Below are positions 1-8,542 of a stretch of DNA of 64,000 nucleotides, in pieces. The position numbers and the translations under genes are program-made. Origin of the DNA: Paraburkholderia piptadeniae (GTDB taxonomy: Bacteria; Pseudomonadota; Gammaproteobacteria; Burkholderiales; Burkholderiaceae); NCBI RefSeq assembly GCF_900007165.1, contig NZ_CYGY02000123.1:1-64000 (forward strand). The letters run 5' to 3'. The notes beneath the pieces are model-generated. The model worked only from the letters and a program-made list of their open reading frames with translations, was not told the origin of the DNA and did no database searches. Position 1 is the first letter of the stretch; every line of letters begins with the position of its first letter.

Positions 1-427
1 TGACCACCAGCACCGCCGAAAGCAGCAACCCCGGTGTCGTCAGTTCGCCGTTGACGAACAGGTTGTGCGCCCACTCGTACGGCCACGTGCTCATGTACTG
101 GATGGAGGCCTCAGCCTCGATCGGAATCACCGACACGATCGCGATCCAGTTGGCCCATGCGCTGATGAAGCCCACCAGCGCGCCGTGCGAATAGCGCGCG
201 TAGCGCACCATGCCGCCCGACTCGGGGAACATCGACCCTAACTCGGCATACGTCAGCGCGATCGCGAGAATCACCACTGCGCCGATCACCCACGCGCAGA
301 TCGCGGCCGGACCTGCAATCTTGGCCGCCTTCCAGGCGCCGAACAGCCAGCCCGATCCGATGATCGAGCCGAGCCCCGTCAGCATCAGCGCGAATGGGCC
401 AATGTGCCGTTGAATCGAGCTATTCAA
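1..427 (-). CDS. APC-family amino acid permease (3' part outside window)
   Basis: This is the N-terminal ~142 residues of an inner-membrane amino acid/polyamine/organocation permease; the rest lies beyond the left edge. It opens with an amphipathic stretch and then a membrane segment carrying GSIIGSGWLFG, the glycine-rich helix break of the APC superfamily that contacts the substrate amine and carboxyl groups. Further hydrophobic helices follow, including one with YAELGSMFPESGG, a very common APC signature. The start is a TTG at 427, chosen because GAGGAAG sits just upstream and no in-frame ATG gives the full first helix. The substrate cannot be told from this part. No partner gene is visible in the window. 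Confidence 0.85.
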   Translation of the reverse strand, partial: MNSSIQRHIGPFALMLTGLGSIIGSGWLFGAWKAAKIAGPAAICAWVIGAVVILAIALTYAELGSMFPESGGMVRYARYSHGALVGFISAWANWIAIVSVIPIEAEASIQYMSTWPYEWAHNLFVNGELTTPGLLLSAVLVV

Positions 428-470
428 TTGTCTTCCTCATATCTCAGATGCACGGAACCGCCAGGCCATT

Positions 471-644
471 TCATCCCGACGCTGAATATTCCGGCTTTCC
501 TTGTAATTCGATAGCGAAGCGCAACAGCTGTCGCAATGTGCACTGCGAGACGTGTTGTCGATAGAGCGCATGCCATCGAGCGAGTGCCGGATAGTCCCCG
601 GAATGACACTGCGCCGTCCAATGCAAATTGCGCATGAGGGTCAT
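471..644 (-). CDS. Possible small protein of unknown function (57 aa)
   Basis: A short open frame in the 455-base gap between the permease and the acyltransferase. Its protein is rich in W, H, R and L (NLHWTAQCHSGDYPALARW near the start) and looks helical, which is more protein-like than the neighbouring frames. There is no clear ribosome binding site; ATGs lie at 644 and 635. I do not recognise a family. It could be a real orphan, the tail of a decayed gene, or chance. Nothing else is seen in 428-882. Confidence 0.25.
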   Translation of the reverse strand: MTLMRNLHWTAQCHSGDYPALARWHALYRQHVSQCTLRQLLRFAIELQGKPEYSASG

Positions 645-882
645 GTCTAATAAACATAACGCCGCGCGAATGCCTGTGTGATGGGGCGCAGCGGCCAGCG
701 TCCGTGAACCGCAACAGGAGAACAGGCACGGCATCGACACACGATTGCATGCGTGCTGAGTCGTGCTGCGGTTGCCGAATGATTGGCGCGTATTCGCGCT
801 ATCGCTGACGATGTGCATTCACGTTCTATCAACGAGCTTTCAACGAACGATGCATCGCGCCCATCATTCGAATGCACTCGCG

Positions 883-2073
883 TCAGGTACGCCGTGCCGG
901 GTAAAAGCGCCCATCGACGTGCGAGAGCAGCTTGCGCGACAGTTGCGTCGCGCGGCCCTGGATCAGCCGGTCCGAGAGGCGCGAAAACCCATATGAGGCA
1001 GCGAGCGCGATCAGCACGGTCGCGATGAAGAGCGCAATCGACATATCCTGATCGGTCTGCCTGAATATGTGCGCGAAGAAATGAAATGTCGCGTACACAC
1101 AGATGAAGTGCCACAGATAGATGCCATAGCTTTCGCGGCCCAACGCCGCTGCACATCGGCGAAATACGAACGCACCGCGCGATCTCATCAGATCGCGTAT
1201 CGCATCGCACTGCGAGCCCACGAACAACAGGAACGCAACCGCGCTGCATGCAGCAAACACGGGCGCGAATTGATGCCCTTTTGCAAGCCATACGCCGAGC
1301 GCGGCAGTCGCAAGCGCAAATGCCAGTGCGAGCGTGAAATAAAGCCACGCCGCGCGCCGGGTGACGTTCGACGTCCCCATCAAATGCGAACGGAAGCCAT
1401 ACCACGCCCACATCCCGACGATAAAGCACGGCCCTTGCACGGGCGGCCAGAAATAGCTGAACGAGTTGTTTCTGACGTGACAGTCGAGTGTGCCGTGGCA
1501 ATCTCCGATCGACATCGACGCAATGGAAAGCGCCAGCAGCACCAACGTCGCCAGCACGAGCCGCACGCGATTCATTGCCGCGAAGAACAGGAGTGGCGCG
1601 ATCAGATAGAACAGCATCTCCACGCCGATTGACCATCCACCAGGCACGACGTTGTTGATCGCCGTCGGCGACAGCGCGTGCAAAAACAGTATGTTGAGCA
1701 GAACATCGATGGGACCGTGCGAGCCGAGCACCCATGCCCGCTCGTACCCCGACTCCATTGCGCCATAGCTGATCAGCCCATAGACGGCAATTGCGACGTA
1801 ATACAGTGGAGCGATGCGAAAGAAGCGTTTGATATAGAAACGCAATGTGACGTGACGCGCATCCACGCAACGTGCGTGATCGGTTTCAAGCGTCATGAAG
1901 ATCGTGATCGCGCTGATCACGAAGAATAGCTGCACGCCATATTGGCCCATGCGGGCCAGCAACTTCACGGCATGCGGCAGATTGGGAAACTGAAACGACA
2001 GGTGTACGGCGACAACCCCGACGATCGCGAGCGCTCGACCGGCGTCGAGCGCGGCAACGCGGCTTTTGTCCAT
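883..2073 (-). CDS. Acyltransferase-3 family integral membrane protein
   Basis: A 396-residue polytopic inner-membrane acyltransferase of the OafA/NodX type, which transfers acyl groups (often acetyl) to sugars of surface polysaccharides or glycans. Family signs: LDAGRALAIVGVVAVHL near the N-terminus with the catalytic-region histidine, FFVISAITIF (family FFxxSGF), and KRFFRIAPLYY, followed by about ten hydrophobic helices. The C-terminus is basic. The start at 2073 (MDKSRVAALD) is preceded by GAGGAGGG at good spacing; a longer in-frame extension lacks this support. It stands alone, so the acceptor is unknown. A broken relic of the same family lies at about 43 kb. Confidence 0.85.
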   Translation of the reverse strand: MDKSRVAALDAGRALAIVGVVAVHLSFQFPNLPHAVKLLARMGQYGVQLFFVISAITIFMTLETDHARCVDARHVTLRFYIKRFFRIAPLYYVAIAVYGLISYGAMESGYERAWVLGSHGPIDVLLNILFLHALSPTAINNVVPGGWSIGVEMLFYLIAPLLFFAAMNRVRLVLATLVLLALSIASMSIGDCHGTLDCHVRNNSFSYFWPPVQGPCFIVGMWAWYGFRSHLMGTSNVTRRAAWLYFTLALAFALATAALGVWLAKGHQFAPVFAACSAVAFLLFVGSQCDAIRDLMRSRGAFVFRRCAAALGRESYGIYLWHFICVYATFHFFAHIFRQTDQDMSIALFIATVLIALAASYGFSRLSDRLIQGRATQLSRKLLSHVDGRFYPARRT

Positions 2074-2223
2074 CTGCAAGCCCTCCTCGCGCTTTGACTG
2101 TGAGTTCGCCCAATAAAGGGCCGCGAGGTTCGTGGACAAAATGTATTCCGTAGAAGTTCCTGTTTTTTGTTTCGCTGTTCTTTTGTTTCGCAAGTGCGGG
2201 CGCCGCAGTCGTGCACGAATTGA

Positions 2224-4137
2224 TCAGGCCGCCGCCGGCTGCTCCGCAAGATGCAACCCCTCCCGGCTCGCCTTGTGTTCGTGGATCAGGCGATAAACCG
2301 TTTCACCCGGCACTGTCTCCGATTCCAGCAATTGGTCTGCAATCGCGCGCAGCACCGGCGCGTTGTCGCTCAACAGCGCATAGCAGGCTTCGTTCAGATC
2401 CTTGAGCAGAATGTTCGCGTGTGCGATCGCGTTCTTCATCTGCAAACCCGCGTATTGGGTAGGCAGCGCGGCAAGACTGAACAGATTGCCATCTGCGTTG
2501 AAGCCGAATTTCGACACCATGTCCAGACTGATGCGCGATGCCTCCTGCAAGTCCTGCGCCGCGCCACTCGATGCTTCCGAGAACGTCAGCAATTCGGCAT
2601 TTCGGCCGCCCAATAGCACCTGAATTTCGTTGCGCATCTCGGTCTCGCGATACAGGTGCTTGTCCTGCGTCTTCGTGATGAGCGCGACGCCCAGTGCGCC
2701 GCCTCGCGGCAAAATCGTGACCTCTTCGAGTACACCCGTGCCGAGCAGCGCGGCGACGAGCCCATGGCCGGCCTCGTGAACGGCGATACGGGTACGCTCG
2801 TCTTCGGTGAGCGCGCGCTCCGCGCCATTCACATCGCCGATACGCGCGATCTTGATCGCTTCGACAAAATGCTTCGATGCGATCACGTCATCACCCGCCT
2901 TGCGCGCGACGAGTCCCGCCTGATTGACGACCATCGCAAGCGTCGCGGGCGAAAGCCCCGTTGTCAATCGCGCAAGCTGGTTGAAGTCGATGTCGTCGGA
3001 TTTCGATTTCAGCTTCTCGGCATAGAAACGGATGATGTCCGCGCGATCTTCGAGATCGGGCAAACGCACCTGCACCGTCCGATCGAAACGGCCTGGACGG
3101 CGCAACGCTTCGTCGAGATTGTCCGGGTGATTCGTCGCCGCGACGATAACCACGCCTTCATTCGATTCGAAGCCGTCCATCTCCGCGAGCAACTGGTTGA
3201 TGATGCGATTGCTCTCGGCTTCGACGGGACCGCCGCCCGTGTCCGTGCGTTTGGCAAGGCCGTCGGCTTCGTCGATGAAGATGACGGTCGGCGCATTTTT
3301 GCGCGCGAGTTCGAACAGGTGCCTGACCTTCTGAATGCCGACGCCGTAGTACTTCGCGCTGAAATAGCTGCCCGTGATCGAAATGAAATTCGCGCCGCAC
3401 TCGCCCGCGAGCGCCTGCGCGAGACGCGTCTTGCCCACGCCGGGGCCGCCCGTCATCAGAATGCCGCACGGCGCGCGCACGCCCATGCCGGAGAACTGCT
3501 TCGGGTTCGTCAGATAGGCCTGAATGTCGGCCAATGCCGCTTTTGCTTCGCCCGCGCCAATCACGTCGTCGAAGGACAGTGACGGTGTCTTTTCGAGCAG
3601 CCGCGCGCCGCCCGTCATTTCACGTCGCATGAACCACGCGAGTCCGCCGATCAGCAACAGGGGCAACAGCAGGCTGATCACGTCGCGCGTCTTGTCGAAT
3701 GCCTCCACCCAACGCGCGGAGCCCGTGCGGACATTCGCATCGGGCAGCCATACGAGTTGATACGGAGAACGCGCGTCCGCCTTCATTTCGCCGAGCAGCA
3801 GTGCATTCGAAAAGGCCGCGTTGTGATCGGTGACGTAGTACTTTGCTCCGTCACCCGTCGACACGAGGATCGCATTCGGGCTCACGCCGATGGCCGTTAC
3901 GTTGTGTTCACGAATGTCGCGCAGCATTTCGGACGCGTCTCTTTCCTGATGGGTCCACGGCGACGCGTCTTTACGCATTTCGCTCGCGACGCCTCCGAGT
4001 ACCGGCGACGCCATCGCATTGCGCTGCTCGTGGCGTAGATGCAAAAACGTGACAAGCGCCACGAAGGCCGTTGCGATCACGCCAAGCATCACATAGCGGC
4101 CATAACGGGACCAGAACGTATTCTTTGCCGCTTTCAT
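2224..4137 (-). CDS. FtsH-like membrane AAA+ ATP-dependent zinc protease
   Basis: A 637-residue FtsH/Yme1-type protease predicted to degrade membrane and cytosolic proteins. Two membrane helices (about 14-33 and 153-170) flank a ~120-residue periplasmic domain. The AAA+ module has Walker A GGPGVGKT (230-237), Walker B VIFIDE (285-290), a second region of homology ending RRPGRFDR, then the zinc site HEAGH (454-458) with a distal Asp in SSGAAQDL (~529). The pore loop reads YYG near residue 264 where housekeeping FtsH usually has FVG. Start 4137 (MKAAKNTFW) fits the first membrane helix. It is not next to rrmJ/folP, so it is probably an accessory paralogue. A sigma70-like promoter lies about 210 bases upstream. 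Confidence 0.9.
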   Translation of the reverse strand: MKAAKNTFWSRYGRYVMLGVIATAFVALVTFLHLRHEQRNAMASPVLGGVASEMRKDASPWTHQERDASEMLRDIREHNVTAIGVSPNAILVSTGDGAKYYVTDHNAAFSNALLLGEMKADARSPYQLVWLPDANVRTGSARWVEAFDKTRDVISLLLPLLLIGGLAWFMRREMTGGARLLEKTPSLSFDDVIGAGEAKAALADIQAYLTNPKQFSGMGVRAPCGILMTGGPGVGKTRLAQALAGECGANFISITGSYFSAKYYGVGIQKVRHLFELARKNAPTVIFIDEADGLAKRTDTGGGPVEAESNRIINQLLAEMDGFESNEGVVIVAATNHPDNLDEALRRPGRFDRTVQVRLPDLEDRADIIRFYAEKLKSKSDDIDFNQLARLTTGLSPATLAMVVNQAGLVARKAGDDVIASKHFVEAIKIARIGDVNGAERALTEDERTRIAVHEAGHGLVAALLGTGVLEEVTILPRGGALGVALITKTQDKHLYRETEMRNEIQVLLGGRNAELLTFSEASSGAAQDLQEASRISLDMVSKFGFNADGNLFSLAALPTQYAGLQMKNAIAHANILLKDLNEACYALLSDNAPVLRAIADQLLESETVPGETVYRLIHEHKASREGLHLAEQPAAA

Positions 4138-4349
4138 CAGTTGATTCCTAAAACGGGCCAAATCGTGGCCTTCACGGATGAACGTGAAAAAATAATAGGG
4201 AGAGCACCGCGCGCGATGCGCGCAACGAGGCTGGGTGGAATTGGGCTGGGCTGCGGCAGGGCCGCGAGCGAGGTGGGGACCAGCTCTTTGGTGCAATGAC
4301 AGTCGGTAAAAAAGAAACGTCCCTTTTTCAACCGTAGTGTACAGCTAGC

Positions 4350-4378
4350 ATTATGCCCAATGCCTGCGCCATTTCCAA
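4350..4378 (-). promoter_or_regulatory. Sigma70-type promoter for the FtsH-like gene
   Basis: On the minus strand TTGGAA and CATAAT are separated by exactly 17 bases. Transcription would give a leader of about 200 nt before the start codon at 4137. The leader contains GCGCGCATCGCGCGC followed later by a T-rich run, which could fold. This assignment is by motif only. Confidence 0.5.
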
Positions 4379-4594
4379 AACGATAGAAAAGGGCTTATTT
4401 CAGGGTTGATTCAGTTATTTGCCGTGTTTTCGATTGGCGCTGCCAATAAAGGCAGATCGAAAGTCTGGCGAGGTGGTGAATATCGGCAAAGCCGAATGGG
4501 TCATCATACGCATGCGATTGCACTGGCGCGCGATGACCCATCAAGAAGGACGGGAGTACCCCGCCACGATTACGCTGATGGAATGTGGCAACCG

Positions 4595-4756
4595 TCAGCG
4601 CCGTACGACACCCATGAGCAGCGTCATGATGAAAATGACGAGGAACAGGAAGAACAGGATCTTCGCGATGCTCGCCGCTCCTGCTGCAATTCCACCGAAG
4701 CCGAATACAGCAGCTATGAGCGCAATGATGAAAAAAACCAGAGCGTAGTAAAGCAT
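4595..4756 (-). CDS. DUF1328 / UPF0391 small membrane protein
   Basis: A 53-residue protein that is almost entirely hydrophobic: two membrane helices joined by a glycine/alanine turn (AVFGFGGIAAGAA), ending MGVVRR. This is the DUF1328 family (E. coli YtjA type), widespread and often linked to envelope stress, with no known biochemical role. The start at 4756 (MLYYALVFF) has an excellent GGAGGG six bases upstream. It appears monocistronic. The 457 bases between it and the FtsH-like start hold only that gene's promoter and leader. Confidence 0.85.
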   Translation of the reverse strand: MLYYALVFFIIALIAAVFGFGGIAAGAASIAKILFFLFLVIFIMTLLMGVVRR

Positions 4757-5379
4757 GATCTGCCCTCCGTTGCCGGATGATGCTCCCATGCGGCTTATGC
4801 GCGGCGACGTTCCTGAGCGGCAGCAAGCAATGTTCCCATCAGGGTCCGTTACCCGCTGCGCGAACACGCGCCCATACGAACGTATGAAGGGTTGAATCCA
4901 TCGATTAACCGGGCACCCCAATGTAGGCAAGGTCCATTTCATCGCCTCGTTCTATCGCTCATTCAGGGAGCCAAAGCATTCATCAGCCCACGCGCCAGGT
5001 GAATCAGAAAGCACGAAGTGAACGGTTCAATGGGCAAGATCACGAGGATGCGCATCTTCTCGCGCGTCATCGAGCTCATCATCGACGATACCTAGGCGGC
5101 CGCCTCGCGACGCTTGCGGGACGCGAGCGTCGCGGCGTTGCCCGTTCATTGCGTCGCTGACGATATTCGCAATAGAAGGCTTGTTTGGTTATTCGCTGAT
5201 TCGCACCTTCAAAACACCAGCGTATTTGCCGTCTATTCATGTAGACATCGTGTCGACGCGAAGATCAAAACCTTTATCGATTTTTTGACGCCGCACTTTA
5301 GACAAATGCCCGACAGCATTCTTCAGGACGAGCATAAGGATGAGACGCCTGGCCGTCTCACGCGCGCAGTGGAGAACGT
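4757..5379. other. Intergenic stretch without a supported gene
   Basis: About 620 bases with no convincing coding frame on either strand. A 21-codon frame at 5030-5095 on the plus strand has no ribosome binding site and was not accepted. The segment presumably holds the promoters of the DUF1328 gene (leftward) and of the small protein at 5380 (rightward). Confidence 0.5.
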
Positions 5380-5697
5380 ATGATGCACACGATCAGCTTC
5401 CCTCACTTTCGGGTACGTTATGCCATTGCGGCTTGCAGTATCGCGCTTGCCGCGACATGCGCGTATCAGGCGCCTGGCCTGATGCAGGCGATTCTCGTCG
5501 TCGGAGCGAATGCACAATTGCCGCTTGAACGTCTTGCCGCCGAAGCGGCATCACCTAGCCCTGTCTCGTCGGAACGCGAGCGCGCGCAGGCGCAGAAAGC
5601 CGATGGAGACGGCCGGGCTGCTGCGCGCAAGCGTCGCGAACATTACGACGTTCACGGCTATGAGCGCAGTATGAGCGACTATAAGTACTGGACGTAA
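5380..5697 (+). CDS. Small N-terminally anchored or secreted protein of unknown function
   Basis: A 105-residue product. An N-terminal hydrophobic stretch (YAIAACSIALAATCAYQAPG, about 14-33) could be a signal peptide or anchor. It is followed by a hydrophilic Arg/Glu/Ala-rich segment (ERERAQAQKADGDGRAA) and a tyrosine-rich end (HYDVHGYERSMSDYKYWT). GGAG lies just upstream of two consecutive ATGs (5380 and 5383); either could be used. I do not recognise a family. Its length, RBS and sensible architecture support a real gene. Confidence 0.55.
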   Translation: MMHTISFPHFRVRYAIAACSIALAATCAYQAPGLMQAILVVGANAQLPLERLAAEAASPSPVSSERERAQAQKADGDGRAAARKRREHYDVHGYERSMSDYKYWT

Positions 5698-5788
5698 GCG
5701 CGCTGCGCATTCCGTATTCGTCACGTCGCCCATACATAAACAGAAACGCGGCGAATAGCATCGCCTATCCGCCGCATGACGTGCCATC

Positions 5789-5998
5789 TCAGAGCGGATT
5801 CGCATTCCTCAGTACAGACGCCAATTTCATCGCGTCCGCATTGGCGGGCATCGGTCGTTCATCCCAGCACGGCTCATCGCACGTTCCTTTTTCGAGCCGA
5901 ATAACGAACCGCACGATCTCGCCCTGCCCTTCCTGCGACTCGGCCCAGATATTTCTGCCGTGCGCTTCGCACTGTACGGTCCTTAAGCGTCCCTTCAT
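5789..5998 (-). CDS. Hypothetical protein (69 aa)
   Basis: A short cytosolic-looking protein. It begins MKGRLRTVQCEAHGRNIW and contains a QGEIVRFVIRLEKG stretch that looks like two beta strands, then a negatively charged CDEPCW loop and a helical C-terminus. The two cysteines in CDEPC could bind metal, but this is a guess. ATG at 5998 and GTG at 6004 are alternative starts; neither has a strong RBS. Family unknown. Confidence 0.45.
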   Translation of the reverse strand: MKGRLRTVQCEAHGRNIWAESQEGQGEIVRFVIRLEKGTCDEPCWDERPMPANADAMKLASVLRNANPL

Positions 5999-6060
5999 CT
6001 GCACGTCGATATCATGAATACCGGTTTCCGTGCACCCCTCGCAACCACGGGAATCAATTC

Positions 6061-6086
6061 GGCCGACGGCGACGTCGGCCTTTTTT
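6061..6086 (+). terminator. Rho-independent terminator with no obvious plus-strand gene upstream
   Basis: GGCCGAC and GTCGGCC form a perfect 7-bp stem around a 6-base loop and are followed directly by TTTTTT. It reads on the plus strand, yet both neighbouring genes (5789-5998 and 6102-7025) are on the minus strand. A smaller hairpin (CCGTG...CACGG) lies just before it. See the findings for the small-RNA idea. Confidence 0.7.
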
Positions 6087-6101
6087 CGGTCCTGTGGCAG
6101 C

Positions 6102-7025
6102 TTATGCGAACCGCCCTTCGCCCGCCACGGGATGTTCGCGCGCAACGGCCCCCGTCAGTACATCCAGCACAAAGTCGCTCACGAGCGCGCGCACTTCTCC
6201 CGACGTATTGCCGAACTCCGCGCCGATCAGGGTTTCCCCGCCCTTCGTGCGCCGGTTGCGCGCAATGCAGTTAAGCGGCGCCGTGCGTACGCGGCCCGCG
6301 CGCGCGAGCGGCAGCGAGAGCTTGAAGTGCTCGCCGGGCGCAGGCGAATTCGCGTTCACGAGCAGGCCCACGCCTGTCGAGCTGAGATCGACGGCGCGCA
6401 CCTCAGTGCCCGCCATCGGCCGGTCGTTTCTCGACAGACGCGCAGTGACGTCGATGCCCACGCGAACATTCCGCCGCAGCGTGCGCGAGCGGACCTCCGC
6501 GGGATAGCGCAAATAGAGCACTTCGAATGGCGTCGCGTGGCGGCCGATGACTTCCGACTGGAACGAATAGCGGTAACGCCCCGCGATGAACTGACCGTCG
6601 ACGGCCGCGCCTCGCATGAAAGCGGGATCGATGTCATTGCCAGCCAGGAGAACACTGACCTTCTCCAGCAGGCCAACGAACTGCGTGCGCGCCGAAATTT
6701 CGCTGTCGTCCGCGAGCGTGACCACGAAATCCTCGGGCACGCATCCTGTCGTCGGAAAGCTTCCGACAAAGTCCTGCTCGTCGTGATTGCGGTGCGTGCG
6801 CGCCGCGGGTATGGGCGCGTCGTCTTGTGCCGGCTTCGCATCGTCGCGGTGCTCGCCGGGAAATGTGTGCCGGTACGCGCCTAAAGCGAACAGCTTCCGG
6901 CACTGCGCTTCGCTGTGAACGACATGTCCCCGGCCTATCAGCAGCTTGCCATCCACCGTATAGACGGAGAATGGCAGCGGAACCCCGATCGTGACTTCCC
7001 GTTGCGACAGCGGCACCAACGGCAT
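6102..7025 (-). CDS. PilZ-domain (YcgR-like) cyclic-di-GMP receptor
   Basis: A 307-residue cytosolic protein. The C-terminal PilZ domain carries the c-di-GMP-binding RxxxR (R184-R188 in RRNVR) and DxSxxG (DLSSTG, 213-218). The preceding region (~95-180, ending VLYLRYPAEVRSRTLRR) looks like the YcgR N-terminal barrel. In YcgR proteins c-di-GMP binding promotes contact with the flagellar motor and slows swimming; other members act on cellulose or alginate synthesis. The first ~60 residues hold a small extra domain (PFSVYTVDGKLLIGRG). Start 7025 has GGAG upstream. It stands alone, so the output is unknown; the fold and ligand call are firm, the motility role is inference. Confidence 0.8.
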   Translation of the reverse strand: MPLVPLSQREVTIGVPLPFSVYTVDGKLLIGRGHVVHSEAQCRKLFALGAYRHTFPGEHRDDAKPAQDDAPIPAARTHRNHDEQDFVGSFPTTGCVPEDFVVTLADDSEISARTQFVGLLEKVSVLLAGNDIDPAFMRGAAVDGQFIAGRYRYSFQSEVIGRHATPFEVLYLRYPAEVRSRTLRRNVRVGIDVTARLSRNDRPMAGTEVRAVDLSSTGVGLLVNANSPAPGEHFKLSLPLARAGRVRTAPLNCIARNRRTKGGETLIGAEFGNTSGEVRALVSDFVLDVLTGAVAREHPVAGEGRFA

Positions 7026-7230
7026 GGCTGGTCTTCTCCTCTCGTGGTCTTGTTCGAAATGCATGCACCACACCGAGATGCCCATTCTCGAATGCGTACA
7101 GCGTGCAAGTATGCACGACGTCGAAGTTCACACCAACAGCGCAAACGTTTGTATAGGGCAAGTTTTTGCAGGCGCAAGCAGTTGCCTTAAACGGTCGGGT
7201 CCGCTATTTCGCCGTCACGCGTGCCGTCGC

Positions 7231-7677
7231 TCATTGCGGCGCAGCGGGCACCAGTCCGTAGGCGGACATGACGGCAAAGAGCTTCGCGCGATCAGGCGGA
7301 CCACCGGCATCGACCACCGCGCCGACATCGCGGAAGTACTGCGCCCCGATGTCAGGTGTAAGAACGATAAGCGCGCGCGCCGTTGCGCCGTGGGGATTGC
7401 TGAACGCATGCACCGATCCGCGCGGCGTGTGCATCCAGTCGCCAGGCGCGAGATCGCGCACGACACCATCGACGGCATAGCGGAGCGTGCCCTCCAGCAC
7501 ATAGACACACTCTTCATTGTTCGTGTGACTATGCGGCGGCGGCACGCGCGAGCCGGGCGGCACCGTCAACTCGAATACGCCCATTCCGCCCGTCGCGGTT
7601 CCGTCGATCAGATACCGGATCGTCAATCCGCCGATCGTGATCGGCTCGCTTGCCGCCGTGGTCGTGTTGTTTGTCAT
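7231..7677 (-). CDS. Cupin-domain protein
   Basis: A 148-residue single-domain cupin. The first motif (PPPHSHTNNEECVYVLEG) supplies metal ligands H49, H51 and a Glu near 55, and the second (GDWMHTPRGSVHAF) supplies H90, so a mononuclear metal site is intact. Such proteins range from dioxygenases and isomerases to small-molecule sensors; the substrate cannot be deduced. AAGGAG lies at ideal distance from the ATG at 7677. The gene stands alone on the minus strand. Confidence 0.8.
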   Translation of the reverse strand: MTNNTTTAASEPITIGGLTIRYLIDGTATGGMGVFELTVPPGSRVPPPHSHTNNEECVYVLEGTLRYAVDGVVRDLAPGDWMHTPRGSVHAFSNPHGATARALIVLTPDIGAQYFRDVGAVVDAGGPPDRAKLFAVMSAYGLVPAAPQ

Positions 7678-7950
7678 TACCGGCTCCTTCTGTCGCGTAT
7701 CCGCGAGCGCATGAGTATCAAGTGTAGATGAGGGCCGCGTGGCCGCAATAGACACGTATTCCAGCATGACCGCGAGGCATTTGCATTATGGGCCATGACG
7801 CGATAATCGCCATGCGATGCTCCAGCACAATGCCTCACTCGCAAATGTCCGTTTCCTGCCGCTCAAGAATCCTCGCGAGTTCGCGTTCCTATAATTGCAT
7901 CGATCGCGCCGAACGCCGTGATCGCCCCGACTGCACAGGAAGACCCGAAA

Positions 7951-8376
7951 ATGACGACCCAACCGATCACCGCCGGTATCGATCACGTCGGACTGACCGT
8001 TCGCGATCTTAACGTGACGAGTGACGTCTTTATCAATTGCCTAGGCTGGACGCAGGTCGGAGAAAAACCCGACTACCCTGCCGCTTTCGTATCGGACGGC
8101 AAGATCATGGTGACGCTTTGGCAAGTCGCCGATTCTGCCAACCGCATCGAATTCGACCGCAAGACAAATGTCGGGCTGCATCATCTGGCCTTTCGTGTTC
8201 GCAGTGAAGAGGAACTCGGCGCAGTGTTCGAGCGAGTTTCCCGGTGGCCGGGTGTCAAGGTCGACTTTGCGCCGGAGAACCTCGGCGCGGGACCCAAGCG
8301 GCACACAATGATCTACGAACCCGGCGGCATCCGGCTCGAATTCGATTTCGATCCGCGCATTCACATGAATACCTGA
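7951..8376 (+). CDS. VOC-superfamily (glyoxalase/dioxygenase-fold) protein
   Basis: A 141-residue vicinal-oxygen-chelate protein. It opens GIDHVGLTVRDL, with the family metal-ligand His at residue 12, has a second repeat at VGLHHLAFRVRS and ends with IRLEFDF, which carries the usual C-terminal Glu ligand. The family covers glyoxalase I, extradiol dioxygenases, epimerases and fosfomycin-type resistance proteins; no specific member is indicated. AGGAAG precedes the ATG at 7951. It lies upstream of a LysR gene on the same strand with a 166-base gap. Confidence 0.75.
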   Translation: MTTQPITAGIDHVGLTVRDLNVTSDVFINCLGWTQVGEKPDYPAAFVSDGKIMVTLWQVADSANRIEFDRKTNVGLHHLAFRVRSEEELGAVFERVSRWPGVKVDFAPENLGAGPKRHTMIYEPGGIRLEFDFDPRIHMNT

Positions 8377-8542
8377 GCGGAAATTGCGGCCGCATTCGCA
8401 TTCCATTCTTCAGCGGGACCGCTCGATCCACTAGCTATCTCTCGCGGTGATACCCCTATCAAAACAAACCGCGCGTTCTCTCCGGAATCCGTTGCTAAAG
8501 TAATGGCAGTGCTGTGAAGCGGCAATGGAACCGGGATTGAAC

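Noticed and set aside
5030..5095. A 21-codon plus-strand frame starting MGKITRMRIF
   Set aside because: No ribosome binding site, no continuation and no recognisable family; too short to support.
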